From NCBI GenBank assembly GCA_947566705.1, contig CANOLA010000007.1, forward strand, positions 1 through 64,000: a stretch of DNA of 64,000 bases. Direction: 5' to 3'. Source of the stretch: an uncultured Lachnospiraceae bacterium. GTDB lineage: Bacteria > Bacillota > Clostridia > Lachnospirales > Lachnospiraceae. Both the position numbers and the translations under genes were made by a program. Under the pieces are notes generated by a model that made no database searches, was not told the DNA's origin, and saw only the letters and a list, made by a program, of their open reading frames with translations. Shown one piece after another: positions 26,366 to 35,073 of this stretch. Each line of letters starts with the position of its first letter. The first letter of the stretch is position 1.

Positions 26366-28096
26366 TCATTCCTGCTGTCCGTCAGTGCTGTAAACGGAAC
26401 ATGCATCTGTGACTCCTGCAAATTTCTGTTTTCCGGTCTTTACGGTCCTGAATTTTTCCGTTACAATGCTTCCGTAAATCTGTGGTTTTGTGACGGAGAG
26501 GGCATCCGTTATTTTGGCCGCCTTCACCCTTCCTGCTTTTACCATGCCAATTTCATCTGTAAGGTTTAATGTGCCGTCCCACTTTCCTGCGCCTGCCAGT
26601 CCCTGTGCAAAAAGCACTGCGCGTACTGTGTTTGCCGCAATAACCGCTGACATGCCGTCTTCCGTCTGTGCGGTCACGGTAAGCGTGGCACGGCCGTTTT
26701 TTTCAATTGTAAAGAAATTTGACAGCGTAAGAAAATGTTTTCCGGATCCCAGATTCTGTACGAGTGTATCCTGGCTGTGCAGAACTGCATCTGTATAGTA
26801 CCGCAGTGTTATTATCCCGTTCCCGGTTACGGTCAGTGGAATAGTCGCGTTAAATACCGGGGTGGCATTTTCAATTGCCGAATAGTTTATCTTTATGATT
26901 TCCGTCTCTTTTACTGCATTTAAAGCATACCTTGATTTATTCTGGTATGTATACACCACAAGTTTCAGGGCGGAAAGCTCATTCTGGGACATTTCAAGCG
27001 AAGCTATCTGCGCATTAATGTCCGTAACAAACTCCGACTGGTACTCCTCACCTTCTGCACTGTAGGAATCCCTCATGTTCTGCAGGCCTTTCAGCTCACG
27101 CCTCAGCACAAAGAAGCTTTTTTTCACATATTCCTGGGTGTCCATGTCCATAATTTCATAGGATACCCCACCGGATCCGACTTCCGCAAATGGAAGCCCG
27201 TTATTGTCAGATTCAAACGGACAGTAACTGAAACTGCACACCTTATTGTATATGTTTTCTGCCATGGTTTTCAGAGTGGTATCATCCAGTCCATACGCTA
27301 ACAGATTCGCCTGAATGATATAATTGTTCATTCCTTCACCAAATGATACCCCTGCATCATCACTGCCCTGCCTTATCGTCAGCTTGTCAACCGGTTTTAC
27401 CCTGTATTCCTCATACTCCACACTTTTATAGAAATTAATTTCCTCACTGTTTTCCTCCAGTTCTCCGGGTCCCGGCACAAAACGGTACTCAAACTTTCCG
27501 TTTCTGTTTATGATTCCGAACGCACCGTTTATCTGGCAGATGGACTTTACCAGATCCAGTGCGTTTAATGTGGCCGGATCATACATCTGTGTTATTTCGA
27601 TGCCATCATTCGGAAGCTCGCACTCTTCCTGTTCAATTTCCAGGTACTTGAACAGACTGTCCCTCATACCTTTAATTGTAACCGGAAACGGAAGGGCGTT
27701 GTACCATTCTGCACAATTCACACTGCCGGCCGAATAAAGGGCATCGTATGCAGTAATCTTTTTGTACCCCCGGTTGGATTCCATTACCGCACTGTCCACA
27801 ATGCCATTAAAAAGTATTATAGGTTCGTCCTCTGTGCCATCCGTATGGACTTTTGCAGTTATACGTCTTCCCTTTATATCATCCGTAATTCCGTACACCT
27901 GAACAGAAAACTTACTGGAAATACAGCCGACAAACTCAATGCTGTCGCTCTCCATGACAGATTCTGAAAGCTGCATACTCTCAAAATATATTCTGTCCGT
28001 ACCTATTTCCATTCCAAGGTCAGGAAAACAAAGTGTCAGATGTCTTGTTATGCTGTTGTTCTGATATGCATTTTTTACACTTTCTGATACCTGCAT
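26366..28096 (-). CDS. Phage tail-associated protein (baseplate hub type)
   Basis: A 576-aa protein with MQVSESVKNAYQNNSITRHLTL and a beta-rich N-terminal domain (VGCISSKFSVQVYGITDDIKGRRI) that resembles hub or minor tail proteins of siphophages. A coiled stretch (RRELKGLQNMRDSYSAEGEE) divides it from a C-terminal beta domain. It follows the DUF6711-like tail protein and tape measure in the usual order. Inference from order and fold pattern. Confidence 0.65.
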   Translation of the reverse strand: MQVSESVKNAYQNNSITRHLTLCFPDLGMEIGTDRIYFESMQLSESVMESDSIEFVGCISSKFSVQVYGITDDIKGRRITAKVHTDGTEDEPIILFNGIVDSAVMESNRGYKKITAYDALYSAGSVNCAEWYNALPFPVTIKGMRDSLFKYLEIEQEECELPNDGIEITQMYDPATLNALDLVKSICQINGAFGIINRNGKFEYRFVPGPGELEENSEEINFYKSVEYEEYRVKPVDKLTIRQGSDDAGVSFGEGMNNYIIQANLLAYGLDDTTLKTMAENIYNKVCSFSYCPFESDNNGLPFAEVGSGGVSYEIMDMDTQEYVKKSFFVLRRELKGLQNMRDSYSAEGEEYQSEFVTDINAQIASLEMSQNELSALKLVVYTYQNKSRYALNAVKETEIIKINYSAIENATPVFNATIPLTVTGNGIITLRYYTDAVLHSQDTLVQNLGSGKHFLTLSNFFTIEKNGRATLTVTAQTEDGMSAVIAANTVRAVLFAQGLAGAGKWDGTLNLTDEIGMVKAGRVKAAKITDALSVTKPQIYGSIVTEKFRTVKTGKQKFAGVTDACSVYSTDGQQE

Positions 28097-28106
28097 AAAA
28101 CTTCCT

Positions 28107-28502
28107 TCAATACTCGATAAACAGCCAGGTCATTTCCCCGTACTCCAGGGGAATCCCGTCCCTTTCCTCAAGGGTGTTAAACTCAAGGCTCTGGTCAAGA
28201 TAAAAATGACCCGTTTTCTTTTTCTGGTACTCATCATCATAATAGGTACATTCTGCATCACGTTTCAGCTCGTTTATGTAGTTCGACGTGATTCCGTGCA
28301 TAATGTTCTTCATTTTCTCCCCGGACATATTCACGGTGGTAAACTGTATCTGTGTTTTTGTGTGCTTTAATGTGTTTACCTGCGTCACACCATAACCGTC
28401 CGAGTAACTGTCTATCGTCTGCCGCTGGTTTGGCTTTGCAGACACTCCGCTTTTTATGAGCTCTTCCGGAAACACATAATTCCCAAATTTAAAATATGCC
28501 AT
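28107..28502 (-). CDS. Distal tail-like small protein (DUF6711 type)
   Basis: A 131-aa protein beginning MAYFKFGNYVFPEELIKSG with KHTKTQIQFTTVNMSGEKM. It sits between tape measure and hub genes. Proteins of this type are common in Lachnospiraceae phages and are probably part of the tail tip. Confidence 0.65.
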   Translation of the reverse strand: MAYFKFGNYVFPEELIKSGVSAKPNQRQTIDSYSDGYGVTQVNTLKHTKTQIQFTTVNMSGEKMKNIMHGITSNYINELKRDAECTYYDDEYQKKKTGHFYLDQSLEFNTLEERDGIPLEYGEMTWLFIEY

Positions 28503-28520
28503 AACATCACCTGTGCCGGC

Positions 28521-31130
28521 TTATGTAAAAGCCAGTTTTCCTCCGGTCTGTTTTTTGTATTCAGCTGCCTGCTTCTTGACCGCACGGAAAACCTCCCTGC
28601 CGTCAATCATTACCACAATGTCCCTGTAATCATTGCCGCCGCCTGACGTAATGCCGGATTCCGCTATCGCTTCCATGACCGCCTGCTTCATGGTGGAAAG
28701 AGGGGATACAACCTCCGGTTCTTTTTTGTTGTCACCAAGGACGGCAAGAAACTCACGATTCGGTGGCACGACGGTTCCGGTTGCCAAGCGCGGAAGATGA
28801 ACGTCCGGTATGCTTGGTATCGAAGAAATGCCAACCGCACCCGTAAGCTTGTTTATTCCACCTATAAGGCCATTGATGACATCTATTGCAACATTGAGTA
28901 TTCCTTCTATGATAGATGGTATCAAGTTAAATATTCCTTTAAATATTTTTACTATTCCATTCCATGCCTTTTTCCAGTCGCCGGAAAATACTCCTGTTAA
29001 AAATTCAATGACACCACTAAGCGCGTCAAGTATGTTTCCTACAACGTCTGAAATTGTTCCGAACACTTTCATTACAGCTTTACCAACCCCTTTTAAAATC
29101 GGGGATATAACGGGAAGTATGTTCTCTATAATCCAGTCAATCAAAGGCTTTAGTATGGTTTCCCACACTGTTTTCAAGAGATCTGCAACATCGCCTAACA
29201 AATTCATAAATTTATTAAGCATTGGCTGTATATGTTCTTTCCACAATGTATCAAAATCCTGTGCCCATTCGTCCAGTATTGGTTGTATATTCCCATTCCA
29301 AAATTCCAAGAATTTTTCAACTGTATCAGAAAGCCCGTTTGCTATGGAATCAAAAAATGGCTTAAAATGCTCATCATATACCTCATTCAGCTTTGCGAAT
29401 GTCTCATCAATGCCTTGCTTGATTGTCCCAGTTACTTCTGAAAGAACCCCAAGAAAATCCTCTAAAGCCGTACGAAACGCTTCTTTATTATCCACAAATG
29501 GCTGAATGATAATATTTACAATATCTCGAAACAGTTTGGAAGCAAGCTCTATGACATACATAAAAGCATCTGCAAATATTCCAATAATGTTTGCCGTAAG
29601 CTGCTGTCCATTTTCACTTGCAAACGCTTCAAATATAAATGCAAGCGACTGAAAAAATTCAGAAAACTTCTGGTTTATATCGCTCCATATGTCAAACATG
29701 GATATCAGATGTTGCTTTATAAGATCCTTGTTTTGTTCGAGGTGCTTTGATATGCCGCCCACAATGTTTGTGGCAATCGTAAGTCCAATGCTTGCTACAG
29801 AACCGACAATGCTGCCAAGAAGATAAACAACCGATTTTACCCACTTGTCAGCAGATGTCAAAACCGCAGGATCTGTAAAAATATCTTTAAGACTGGATTT
29901 TATGGACGCAATACTTGACTTTATAGATGAAAAACGCGATTCCCAATCACCTAAACCGTCAAAAAACCCTTTTTTAAAGATGTCCTTTAATTGTTTTGCA
30001 TAATTAATAACCGGCTTTAAATAGTCCTCAAGCTTTTTTAAAAAATCAAGAATTTTTGAATCAATCGGAACTTCCTCAAACATCTGTCCTGCTCCGCCGC
30101 CAGCACCACCGCCGCCAGAATCTCCCTGGGAAGTTAGGTTATTAAGTTTGTCAAGGTTGCTAAGCTGCTTATTCTGTTTTGCTTGCGCCTTTGTATTCTC
30201 TTTTACTGCTGCTGTAGTCTGCTTTACAGCTTTTGTATAGGTCTTTTGTCCGGTAAGCGCTGCAATAAACTGACCTATGAGGTTCATAAGGCTCACAATC
30301 CACTGAATGGCTTTCTGTATATACGGAATCACTGCCTGCACAAGCGGCGCAAAAGCTGCAGCGAAACTGTTTTTCAATGTCAGCATACTTGCCTTAAGAC
30401 TGTCAATCTGGCTTTTAAAACGGTTATTTTCATTGTAAAAATTCTGAAATCCAGCTTTCATACCTGAAATCATGGCATTAAAAACCTTGCTTATCTGATT
30501 AAATATCAGTAATGACATGGCAAGACCTCTGAACCTGCTTCCAAGCGTTGATAAGAAGCTTCCTGTTTTGCCCGCATGTTTATTTATTTTTCCAAAAGCC
30601 TGCTTCGCTGTTTCTCCAAGTTTTTTATATCCATCAGATGATTTTCCAATTTTATTTTCAAGGATATCATGCTTCTGATTCATGACATCCATTTCGCTTT
30701 CTGCATATCCAAGCTGCCGCCCAAACTTGGCATATTCTTCCGTGTCACTGCCAAGGGTGAACGCTTTGCCCGACTGTTCAAGTTCTTTCATTTTTGCAAT
30801 AACCTGATCCTGCTTTACTTCCAGAGCATCAAGGTCATATTCCATTCTTTTGTATGTACTACTTCCCTCTTTACCTCCGGTCTGCAAAAATTTTGACTGC
30901 CTTTCCGCGATGCGGTCATATTCCGCTCCGAGTTTTGACAGTTCTGCATCGAGCGCAGCATACTCTTTTGTAGGCACTTTTATATCTTTCATGGCGTCCA
31001 TTTTTGAGCGCAGTGAAGCTATCTTGTCTGCCGTCTTAACCATACGGTTTTCGAGCGCAGAAAGCTGAACCTTCGCTTGTTTGCTTTCAATTTCTGTTTT
31101 TATCCGTATACTTCCGTCATACTGTGCCAT
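28521..31130 (-). CDS. Tape measure protein
   Basis: An 869-aa protein with an N-terminal coiled coil (AKVQLSALENRMVKTADKIASLRSKMD and following), two hydrophobic blocks and a Gly-rich patch (GDSGGGGAGGGAG). A long run of Trp/Leu-rich repeat-like segments (WNGNIQPILDEWAQDFDTLWKEHIQPML) follows. The C-terminus EYKKQTGGKLAFT ends near the hub genes. Tail length scales with this protein. It is separated from the tail chaperone genes by a 4-kb cargo island, which is unusual. Confidence 0.9.
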   Translation of the reverse strand: MAQYDGSIRIKTEIESKQAKVQLSALENRMVKTADKIASLRSKMDAMKDIKVPTKEYAALDAELSKLGAEYDRIAERQSKFLQTGGKEGSSTYKRMEYDLDALEVKQDQVIAKMKELEQSGKAFTLGSDTEEYAKFGRQLGYAESEMDVMNQKHDILENKIGKSSDGYKKLGETAKQAFGKINKHAGKTGSFLSTLGSRFRGLAMSLLIFNQISKVFNAMISGMKAGFQNFYNENNRFKSQIDSLKASMLTLKNSFAAAFAPLVQAVIPYIQKAIQWIVSLMNLIGQFIAALTGQKTYTKAVKQTTAAVKENTKAQAKQNKQLSNLDKLNNLTSQGDSGGGGAGGGAGQMFEEVPIDSKILDFLKKLEDYLKPVINYAKQLKDIFKKGFFDGLGDWESRFSSIKSSIASIKSSLKDIFTDPAVLTSADKWVKSVVYLLGSIVGSVASIGLTIATNIVGGISKHLEQNKDLIKQHLISMFDIWSDINQKFSEFFQSLAFIFEAFASENGQQLTANIIGIFADAFMYVIELASKLFRDIVNIIIQPFVDNKEAFRTALEDFLGVLSEVTGTIKQGIDETFAKLNEVYDEHFKPFFDSIANGLSDTVEKFLEFWNGNIQPILDEWAQDFDTLWKEHIQPMLNKFMNLLGDVADLLKTVWETILKPLIDWIIENILPVISPILKGVGKAVMKVFGTISDVVGNILDALSGVIEFLTGVFSGDWKKAWNGIVKIFKGIFNLIPSIIEGILNVAIDVINGLIGGINKLTGAVGISSIPSIPDVHLPRLATGTVVPPNREFLAVLGDNKKEPEVVSPLSTMKQAVMEAIAESGITSGGGNDYRDIVVMIDGREVFRAVKKQAAEYKKQTGGKLAFT

Positions 31131-31146
31131 AATTTATCCCTTTGTT

Positions 31147-31332
31147 TTAAGATTGTTCTGGAACTTTTATTTCAATCCGGTCTGATAGAGGAACTTGATG
31201 TAAAGAGTCTTCTAAAGCAGCTTTCATCATTTCCAACGGACTAGGCGTTTTTTCTCGCTGGCCGTGAACTTCGTTCTCAAGGTCAGCAATTCGCTTTTCT
31301 AAAGATTTAATTTTTTTTTGATACAAACACAT
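31147..31332 (-). CDS. Small coiled-coil protein
   Basis: A 61-aa protein with an N-terminal heptad stretch (KKIKSLEKRIADLENEV) and an acidic end, preceded by CGGAGG. It is transcribed just after the small-RNA terminator at 31346-31393. Unknown function. Confidence 0.55.
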   Translation of the reverse strand: MCLYQKKIKSLEKRIADLENEVHGQREKTPSPLEMMKAALEDSLHQVPLSDRIEIKVPEQS

Positions 31333-31345
31333 TGAAATCCTCCGT

Positions 31346-31441
31346 TAAAAAGAAAAAAGTGCCACAGACGCGCATTACGCGCATCTATGACACCGCTTTG
31401 TCCTTCCCCTATGCCAATTCATAGGGCGCACTGATTTAGTT
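31346..31441 (-). ncRNA. Predicted small RNA between antirepressor and tape measure
   Basis: A promoter of the shared family (31448-31482) would start RNA near 31441. It ends at a strong terminator: GTGCCACAGACGCGC and GCGCATCTATGACAC (with G-U pairs) around ATTAC, followed by a run of T with one C on the minus strand. Inside, CCCTAT and ATAGGG form another hairpin. No ribosome binding site with an open frame is seen. At about 95 nt it looks like a free-standing sRNA. Confidence 0.6.
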
Positions 31442-31447
31442 ATGTTT

Positions 31448-31482
31448 ATTGTACCATCGTTTGAGAGGGGATTTGTACCAAA
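31448..31482 (-). promoter_or_regulatory. Shared-family promoter, copy A
   Basis: Minus strand TTTGGTACAAA, then 18 bp, then TACAAT. One of six sites with this layout (others at 32337, 43330, 43983, 51627 and 62552). Confidence 0.6.
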
Positions 31483-31504
31483 TTAAAAAGAAAGAGGACG
31501 GTTA

Positions 31505-32314
31505 TTACGCCGCCCTCTCAATCATGGGATAAATGCCATGCTTTTTCAGTTTTTCATAAAGGAACAATCTGCCTTTCTGTGTCCATTCTGTCTGCATTTT
31601 GGTATCTTGCTGTCCGTTTGAACGTGTGATGTTGATAGTCTTACTATGTACATATCCTTTGCCCTGATAATCAGCATACAATATCCACTGGTCGCCTACT
31701 TTGCGCTGAATACGGAGTTCTGACAGCTTTTTATTAAATGTTTTCGCCGACATTCCGTAATCCTGCGCTATCTGAGTTGCAAGTACGGTTGACTTGCTTT
31801 GCAAGATAATATCAACATAGTTTGCCTTTGGCTCAAGTTCGGATATTTTCTTGTCCATCTCGATAGTTTCCTGCTCTAAGGCTTTCTTTTCATTCTCCAA
31901 ACGCTTGTTTCGCTCCTGCTCGTCCTTTAGCTTTGTGGCAAGCTGTATAAGAAAATCGGGGGAAGATAAAGCCTTTTCCAGTGTGTCCGCTGTCATGTAT
32001 GCACCATGCTTACGGATAGAGGGAATAATTTCATCTGCCACCTTTGCTTGAAACTTCTCTGCCGTCTCATTCTTTGCTTTCATTGCAAGGCGGTAGAAGA
32101 TGTTTTCTGGGATAAATCCGTCATGCCCACAAATGGGCACGCCTAAATCTCTCAAATATCCATCGACCCTTTCCCATCTTATAACCTCGTTTCCGCTTGC
32201 TGCAACTCTCGTAAACCCCAATCCTCTTGCTACATTCTCCAATTTCAGATATGCCGTTCCGTCCTTTTCGTAGCAATCCACGCCGCTTATGCTTTCAATC
32301 TGTAATTCGTTCAT
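31505..32314 (-). CDS. Phage antirepressor with KilAC domain
   Basis: A 269-aa protein. The N-terminal BRO/antirepressor domain has YLKLENVARGLGFT, NEVIRWERVDGYLR and RLAMKAKNETAEKFQ. A coiled coil (LEKALSS to EPKANYVD) leads to a C-terminal KilAC domain (STVLATQIAQDYGMSAKTFNKKL, QWILYADYQGKGYV, TEWTQKGRLFLYEKLKKHGIYPMIE). Such proteins counter the lysogenic repressor. Its place inside the tail operon with its own promoter suggests expression independent of late transcription. The ribosome binding site is AGGAGG. Confidence 0.9.
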   Translation of the reverse strand: MNELQIESISGVDCYEKDGTAYLKLENVARGLGFTRVAASGNEVIRWERVDGYLRDLGVPICGHDGFIPENIFYRLAMKAKNETAEKFQAKVADEIIPSIRKHGAYMTADTLEKALSSPDFLIQLATKLKDEQERNKRLENEKKALEQETIEMDKKISELEPKANYVDIILQSKSTVLATQIAQDYGMSAKTFNKKLSELRIQRKVGDQWILYADYQGKGYVHSKTINITRSNGQQDTKMQTEWTQKGRLFLYEKLKKHGIYPMIERAA

Positions 32315-32336
32315 ACACCGTACCTCCTATACTTCC

Positions 32337-32370
32337 ATTGTATCAGAGGTTTTAGGGGCAGTTGTACCAT
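32337..32370 (-). promoter_or_regulatory. Shared-family promoter, copy E (antirepressor)
   Basis: AATGGTACAAC, 18 bp, TACAAT, 23 bp before the antirepressor start. Confidence 0.6.
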
Positions 32371-32373
32371 TCT

Positions 32374-32619
32374 TCATGCCACCACCCCCTCAATAAGAAC
32401 AATTTTCTCCGCAATTTCAGGAATCTGATTCAACAGACATTCCATAGCACACCGCAACACCTTATCCTGATTCTCACGTTCCAGTCCACAGAACATCATC
32501 CGAATTGCTTCAAGGCGGTATGTTTTGTCCTTTATAGACGGGAAGAAACCATCCTCCGGCATTCCGTTTATCCGGTTCAGTTCGTCAATAACGTCAAGTA
32601 CTCGGTCATTCTTACTCAT
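32374..32619 (-). CDS. Hypothetical small phage protein
   Basis: An 81-aa, largely helical, acidic protein (DRVLDVIDELNRING, LEAIRMMFCGLERENQ). The start at 32619 is supported by AAAGGAGATTT; the ATG 36 bp upstream is not. It ends next to promoter copy E. Function unknown; expression probably follows the RHH gene. Confidence 0.6.
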   Translation of the reverse strand: MSKNDRVLDVIDELNRINGMPEDGFFPSIKDKTYRLEAIRMMFCGLERENQDKVLRCAMECLLNQIPEIAEKIVLIEGVVA

Positions 32620-32647
32620 AATAAATCTCCTTTCAGTGTTTGACAAC

Positions 32648-32738
32648 CACACCAAAAGAAGATATAATAATAGCGCATACTCCTTTTGGTGTGTGTGACT
32701 TCGGGTAATCGTGTGACCGTCAAATCTTGCGATTACCC
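32648..32738. other. Two perfect inverted repeats between RHH and the 81-aa gene
   Basis: CACACCAAAAG (32648-32658) pairs with CTTTTGGTGTG (32683-32693). GGGTAATCG (32703-32711) pairs with CGATTACCC (32730-32738), followed by TTTTT on the plus strand. The second is a good plus-strand terminator, so a plus-strand transcript may end here, or the hairpins may limit readthrough from the RHH gene. Confidence 0.5.
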
Positions 32739-32741
32739 TTT

Positions 32742-32924
32742 TTACTGTTTTTCTATTTCCTCTTTGATTTTCTTTACTCCCCGATTAATCACGTCTGTAC
32801 GGCTTGTATTCAGCTTATCAGCGCAATACTGTAAGTCCTCTGCTTCTGTCTTAGTCAGGCGCAAATCAAGCCTTACATTTTTCGGATTATCAGTTAGTTT
32901 CTGCCCCTTTTTCAGCGGCGACAC
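32742..32924 (-). CDS. Ribbon-helix-helix DNA-binding protein
   Basis: A 60-aa protein with the RHH pattern NVRLDLRLTKTEAEDLQYCADKLNTSRTDVINRGVKKIKE. It starts at GTG after GAGGAAG. It lies behind a near-perfect promoter carrying two GCACGTGC palindromes, so it most likely represses itself. Partner genes are not obvious; the 81-aa gene downstream could be one. Confidence 0.82.
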   Translation of the reverse strand: MSPLKKGQKLTDNPKNVRLDLRLTKTEAEDLQYCADKLNTSRTDVINRGVKKIKEEIEKQ

Positions 32925-32945
32925 GTTATCACTTCCTCTCTTATA

Positions 32946-33001
32946 ATTGCACGTGCAATCTTTATAATGTTTATTATAGTCTGCACGTGCTTACTTGTCA
33001 A
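32946..33001 (-). promoter_or_regulatory. Consensus promoter with two GCACGTGC operators
   Basis: Minus strand TTGACA (32996-33001), 17 bp, TATAAT (32973-32978). One GCACGTGC palindrome lies in the spacer (32983-32990). A longer ATTGCACGTGCAAT (32946-32959) lies at the start region. Centres are 34 bp apart, which suits co-operative RHH binding. Confidence 0.85.
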
Positions 33002-33053
33002 TACCCCAAATAGAAAAAGCCAGAAAATTTTCACTCCCTGCCTTTTCACGTAT

Positions 33054-34187
33054 TTACCATGTCGGTCTGATCTGCCCAATATCTGAAAACGTCAGTTTGT
33101 CGTCTATCATTTTGAAGTTCAAGATAAATTGATTGTTATTTCTCCAAAAAACAACCGTTGCTTTCTGAACTTTTCCATCCTGCCCATAGGTCAATTCTCC
33201 ATGCGTTGTATTTCCCCTCTTTGAAAGGTCAGTGCAGAAGTATAAAGTATAAGGATATTTTGACTTATTTCCCTCATAAGTTTTGGGAGTACACATTATT
33301 CGTGTATATCCGTAATTGGGAGATTGAAAAACAAGGGAACTTGCCGGAATACTTAAATTCTGCGGAATACTCGGATAATCTCTGATACCATCTTTTATTA
33401 TAGCATTCATTTTCTTTATTTCAGATTTGACAATGCTGACATTCTCTCCAAATATTTCCATATACGCAAACGGGTGATTTCCCTCGTGTATATACTTTTT
33501 TACCTCTGTGTTACACACAAAAGGCATATCCAATTCTTGCATATCGCCAGTAGTTATATTCTGAACTGTGATAAGTTCTTTTTCTCTCCAATCAATTTTT
33601 TCTTTAGGTGTCCGCTTTTTTCGTGTCGTTGGTTGCGCTTGCTTTTTAGGCTTTGGCTTCATCGCTTGCAGTTCGTAATCTGTGAAAATCATTCCTTTGC
33701 TCTCTAAATATTTTTTCGCTCGTTCAGCTTCTTCGTCCATTCCTAAAAGAAAATGATATTTAAGGATTCTGTCATAATCTTTCTTGCTCCATTTGCATAA
33801 CGGATTAGCAAACATCATTTCAGTTGCTTTCCATAAACAAACAGAACATAGTTCTTTTTCTTTCCTCTGATAAAAATAACGTGACTTCATTCGCAACACA
33901 TAATCCAGCAACCCAGTCACGCCATAGTTATCATCTTCCATTCGTTTAAATTCTGGTATCGGTATTTTCCCTATATCCTCAACCTTTTCTAAATCATACA
34001 CTTTATTATCTGATACTAAATATCTGACATCATACCAGTTATCTAAATCAGACGGGTACAATTTATATAACTTCCCATTTTTGAAATACGCTGTTTGTGC
34101 GTCCGGCATAAATCCGTCAGCACTATTTTCCATTTCCCTTGTGCTTTCCATCTTGAAAGCGTCCAGTATTTTGCTTATGAATGACAT
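33054..34187 (-). CDS. Unknown 377-aa cargo protein
   Basis: The N-terminus MSFISKILDAFKMESTREM is followed by a globular region (WYDVRYLVSDNKVYDLEKV) and a basic proline-lysine linker (KPKPKKQAQPTTRKKRTPKEK). The C-terminal domain has MEIFGENVSIVKSEIKKM, YPYTLYFCTDLSKRG and ends SDIGQIRPTW. No catalytic motif is recognised. The start at 34187 avoids running into the lipoprotein gene. Part of the island between the tail chaperone and tape measure genes; a lysogen-expressed defence or fitness gene is possible. Confidence 0.65.
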   Translation of the reverse strand: MSFISKILDAFKMESTREMENSADGFMPDAQTAYFKNGKLYKLYPSDLDNWYDVRYLVSDNKVYDLEKVEDIGKIPIPEFKRMEDDNYGVTGLLDYVLRMKSRYFYQRKEKELCSVCLWKATEMMFANPLCKWSKKDYDRILKYHFLLGMDEEAERAKKYLESKGMIFTDYELQAMKPKPKKQAQPTTRKKRTPKEKIDWREKELITVQNITTGDMQELDMPFVCNTEVKKYIHEGNHPFAYMEIFGENVSIVKSEIKKMNAIIKDGIRDYPSIPQNLSIPASSLVFQSPNYGYTRIMCTPKTYEGNKSKYPYTLYFCTDLSKRGNTTHGELTYGQDGKVQKATVVFWRNNNQFILNFKMIDDKLTFSDIGQIRPTW

Positions 34188-34263
34188 TCCCTTTCTCTCC
34201 ACTTCCAAGAAGGCGGCAGATTGCTCCACCGCCTTCTTATTTCTGCTTTCTACCAATATACTT

Positions 34264-34734
34264 TCATTCCAAGTACTCTTCAACGTCTTTTATTAATTCT
34301 TCGTTTTCGGAGAAAATTGCATAATTTCCTATAATTTTATTTGGAGTTACTTTCATTCCGTTTAATGAAATGTTTGATATATCTTTTTCTGGTGAAAATT
34401 CATATATTTCTGTCGTTTCCAATGTTTCTAAATTGTAATATCTATACCCATTTATTGCGCCTAGAGCTTCGGCAAAGCTTTCACCATCGCCTTCCTTTGT
34501 GATATAGCCTTCTGCAACTAAAAAATCAATCAATCCATCAAAAGTTTTTGCTTCTTCTGACACTTTTTTATTAGCAGTATCTGATTCATTTTCACTGCCG
34601 GTAGCTGATGAAATATCCTTTGTCTCTTCCAATGATTTTCGGTTTTCATTATTTCCTGAATCATTGTTTCCGCACGCAAACGCACTCACAGATAATACAC
34701 ATGTCAGTAAAATTGTTAATAGTTTCTTTTCCAT
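34264..34734 (-). CDS. Predicted lipoprotein encoded by the prophage
   Basis: A 156-aa protein with a lipoprotein signal peptide (MEKKLLTILLTCVLSVSAFAC, Cys about residue 21). A long low-complexity Ser/Asn/Glu linker is followed by a compact C-terminal domain (FDGLIDFLVAEGYITKEGDG, YRYYNLETLETTEIYEF, NYAIFSENEELIKDVEEYLE). Surface lipoproteins in prophages often alter phage adsorption (superinfection exclusion), which is inference here. The ribosome binding site is AGGAGG. Confidence 0.7.
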   Translation of the reverse strand: MEKKLLTILLTCVLSVSAFACGNNDSGNNENRKSLEETKDISSATGSENESDTANKKVSEEAKTFDGLIDFLVAEGYITKEGDGESFAEALGAINGYRYYNLETLETTEIYEFSPEKDISNISLNGMKVTPNKIIGNYAIFSENEELIKDVEEYLE

Positions 34735-34843
34735 TTCCCAATCCTCCTATAGATTTTTATTTTTCACATATTTTACCATATAATAATAAAAAATACCATA
34801 TTATGTTGCAAAGCATACCTGAACCCAAATTTTTATTATTCAC

Positions 34844-34872
34844 TTGAAAATCTTTTGCTGATGTGCTATATT
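34844..34872 (+). promoter_or_regulatory. Promoter of the antitoxin RNA
   Basis: TTGAAA, 17 bp, TATATT on the plus strand, facing the toxin gene. Confidence 0.65.
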
Positions 34873-34878
34873 AAGCAT

Positions 34879-34985
34879 AGAAAAAGGGAAAGCCATAGAA
34901 GCGGCTCTACCCACAAACAGTTATTACTTAACGCTTATAGCGTCAGCCGTCACTACTGCGAATAGTGGCGGCTATTTCTTTTTTC
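34879..34985 (+). ncRNA. Antisense RNA antitoxin (RatA-like)
   Basis: An approximately 105-nt RNA from the plus-strand promoter to a terminator: AGCCGTCACTA and TAGTGGCGGCT around CTGCGAA, followed by a T-rich tail (about 34945-34985). It overlaps the last codons and 3' region of the toxin mRNA in the convergent manner of TxpA/RatA. It carries further hairpin-forming segments (GCGTTAAG/CTTAACGC). Confidence 0.7.
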
Positions 34986-35067
34986 CCTTGTAAATCTGAT
35001 AAATCAAATTTGCAAGGGCAACAACGAGTATACCGATCTGGATTAAATCCTGATATGTAACATACAT
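34972..35067 (-). CDS. Small hydrophobic type I toxin (TxpA/holin-like toxin family)
   Basis: A 31-aa peptide: a short polar start (MYVTYQDLIQ), one membrane helix (IGILVVALANLIYQIY) and a basic tail (KGKKK). This is the plan of the putative holin-like toxins of type I systems. It was picked from the sequence because of its strong AAAGGAGG site. A plus-strand RNA overlaps its 3' end, and the ribosome binding site lies in a hairpin. It is expected to damage the membrane when the antisense RNA is absent. Confidence 0.8.
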   Translation of the reverse strand: MYVTYQDLIQIGILVVALANLIYQIYKGKKK

Positions 35068-35073
35068 TGCATC

